A stretch of 8,319 bases of DNA from a bacterium (GTDB lineage: Bacteria > Oederibacteriota > Muellerivitia > Muellerivitales > Muellerivitaceae). The notes under the pieces were generated by a model that ran no database searches, was not told the DNA's origin, and worked only from the letters and a program-made list of their open reading frames with translations. Positions within the stretch are counted from its first letter, which is position 1, and each line of letters opens with the position of its first letter. The DNA is taken from assembly GCA_025980505.1 (NCBI GenBank), contig JAICXI010000056.1:1-8319 (forward strand), in the 5' to 3' direction. The position numbers and the translations under genes are program-made. Positions 7,406 to 8,319 of this stretch are shown piece by piece.

Positions 7406-7434
7406 TTGTGGCGGAATTCGAATTCGTGTAAATT
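7406..7434 (+). promoter_or_regulatory. Possible promoter for the third methyltransferase gene
   Basis: TTGTGG (7406-7411) and TAAATT (7429-7434) are 17 bases apart and match the -35 and -10 consensus at three and four of six positions. A perfect 12-bp palindrome, GAATTCGAATTC (7414-7425), fills most of the spacer and could be an operator. Transcription would begin near 7440, just before an ATG at 7444. The hexamer match is weak. Confidence 0.3.
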
Positions 7435-7517
7435 ATCCGGGTCATGAACCCATCCCATCCCAGGGCACGGCTTCCGGGAACCCTTCCGCCGCCGGCCCAC
7501 CCCCTACCGTCCGACCC

Positions 7518-8249
7518 ATGAAAAAAAGAAGAAAGGCCGCCCCTCCCTGGGACGGGCAACGGGAAACACTCGAGGACCTTTCCGCCGCCGTCCATTACAA
7601 CGAATGGATCTACGGCATCCTGCGCCCCTACGCGGGCGTCCGCGTCCTCGAAATCGGCTGCGGCACGGGCAACTTGACCGGCTCCCTGGCCGAGGGCCGC
7701 CGGGTCTTGGCCGTGGATGTCCATTCCGGGTACCTGCGGGAAGCCCGAAGGCGCCTCCGGGCCGTCCCGGGAGTCGCCTTTAAAAAAATCGACCTGGAAA
7801 AAAAACTTTCGGCCCTCCGATCCTTCCGCCCCGACACCGTTATTTGCGTCAACGTTTTGGAGCATCTTTCCGGGGACCACCGGGTTTTGCGCCAATGCTA
7901 CGGCCTTCTTCCCCCCGGGGGCAGGCTTTTGCTGTTCGTACCGGCGCTCCAGTGCCTTTTCGGGTCCATGGATTTAAGCTACGGCCATTTCCGCCGTTAC
8001 TCGGCGGGCGGGCTCACGGGGAAGATGGAAAAGGCGGGTTTCCAAGTGGCTTATTGCCGTTACTTGAACCTATTGGGGGTCCTGGGATGGTGGTGGAACG
8101 GGAAGGTGCTGAAGCGGAAAATCATCCCCAAGTCCCAAATGATGCTTTACGACCGGGTGGTGGGTTTCACTTCGAAGATCGAGCGGTTCCTTCCCAAACC
8201 CATCGGCATGTCGCTTTTTTGCGTCGGTGAAAAATCCTCGTCCCGATGA
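7518..8249 (+). CDS. Class I SAM-dependent methyltransferase (Methyltransf_23-like)
   Basis: 243 residues. Motifs: VLEIGCGTGN (43-52, SAM binding), VLAVDVH (63-69) with the acidic ribose contact, PDTVICVNVLEHL (105-117), and PPGGRLLLFVPA (132-143). After these comes LFGSMDLSYGHFRRYS (147-162) and YLNLLGVLGWWWNGKV (182-197), a pair of elements I know from a subfamily of methyltransferases often found beside glycosyltransferase genes. A conserved N-terminal segment, YNEWIYGILRPYAG (27-40), also fits that group. The ATG at 7518 has no visible SD sequence, and no earlier ATG, GTG or TTG was found back to about 7420. It diverges from the methyltransferase operon and its TGA overlaps the ATG of the next gene, so the two are probably translationally coupled. 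Substrate unknown; a sugar, lipid or polyprenyl-linked intermediate is plausible. Confidence 0.82.
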   Translation: MKKRRKAAPPWDGQRETLEDLSAAVHYNEWIYGILRPYAGVRVLEIGCGTGNLTGSLAEGRRVLAVDVHSGYLREARRRLRAVPGVAFKKIDLEKKLSALRSFRPDTVICVNVLEHLSGDHRVLRQCYGLLPPGGRLLLFVPALQCLFGSMDLSYGHFRRYSAGGLTGKMEKAGFQVAYCRYLNLLGVLGWWWNGKVLKRKIIPKSQMMLYDRVVGFTSKIERFLPKPIGMSLFCVGEKSSSR

Positions 8250-8319
8250 GCCGACGGTGGCCGCTTTTTCAACGGCGCTTGGAGGGCCGGGGCTTTTTCC
8301 CGAGCGTGTGCCACAAGCC
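8246..8319 (+). CDS. Start of an unidentified gene (3' partial)
   Basis: An ATG at 8246 overlaps the TGA of the preceding methyltransferase (ATGA), and the frame stays open for 24 codons to the window edge, beginning MSRRWPLFQRRLEGRG. It is arginine-rich at the start. The start-stop overlap is the main support; no separate SD sequence lies at usual distance. Too little is visible to assign a family. Confidence 0.5.
   Translation, partial: MSRRWPLFQRRLEGRGFFPSVCHK

Overview
The window looks like a chromosomal piece of a bacterium with a GC content in the mid-to-high 50s (estimated by eye). Genes are tightly packed, several starts have Shine-Dalgarno (SD) sequences, and short overlaps such as ATGA suggest operons. 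Nothing fixes the taxon. The mix of GT-C membrane glycosyltransferases, a GtrA-type membrane domain, NHL propellers and several small-molecule methyltransferases resembles envelope-glycan regions of Gram-negative-type, often uncultivated, bacteria, but that placement is a weak inference. I saw no rRNA, tRNA, CRISPR array, transposase or phage gene.

Layout. (1) 1-2978, plus strand: the 3' part of a GT-C type membrane protein ending in a PA14-like domain, then a complete GT-C (PMT_2/ArnT-like) glycosyltransferase. (2) 3009-5259, minus strand, convergent with the first block: two tandem paralogous genes for membrane-anchored six-bladed NHL propellers. (3) 5441-7335, minus strand: a two-gene operon of a class I SAM methyltransferase followed, 5 nt later, by a fusion of a GtrA-like four-helix membrane domain with a second SAM methyltransferase; a likely terminator follows. 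(4) 7336-7517: a divergent intergenic region with a possible promoter and a 12-bp palindrome. (5) 7518-8319, plus strand: a third SAM methyltransferase whose stop overlaps (ATGA) the start of a gene cut off by the window edge.

How it may work together (inference). GT-C enzymes use polyprenyl-phosphate sugars on the outer face of the membrane. GtrA-like domains are associated with moving or handling such lipid-linked sugars. The methyltransferases could modify the sugar, lipid or polymer on the cytoplasmic side. The PA14 domain and the NHL propellers sit outside the membrane and could bind glycan or protein partners. No substrate can be read from the sequence. No stretch longer than about 180 bases lacks a gene.
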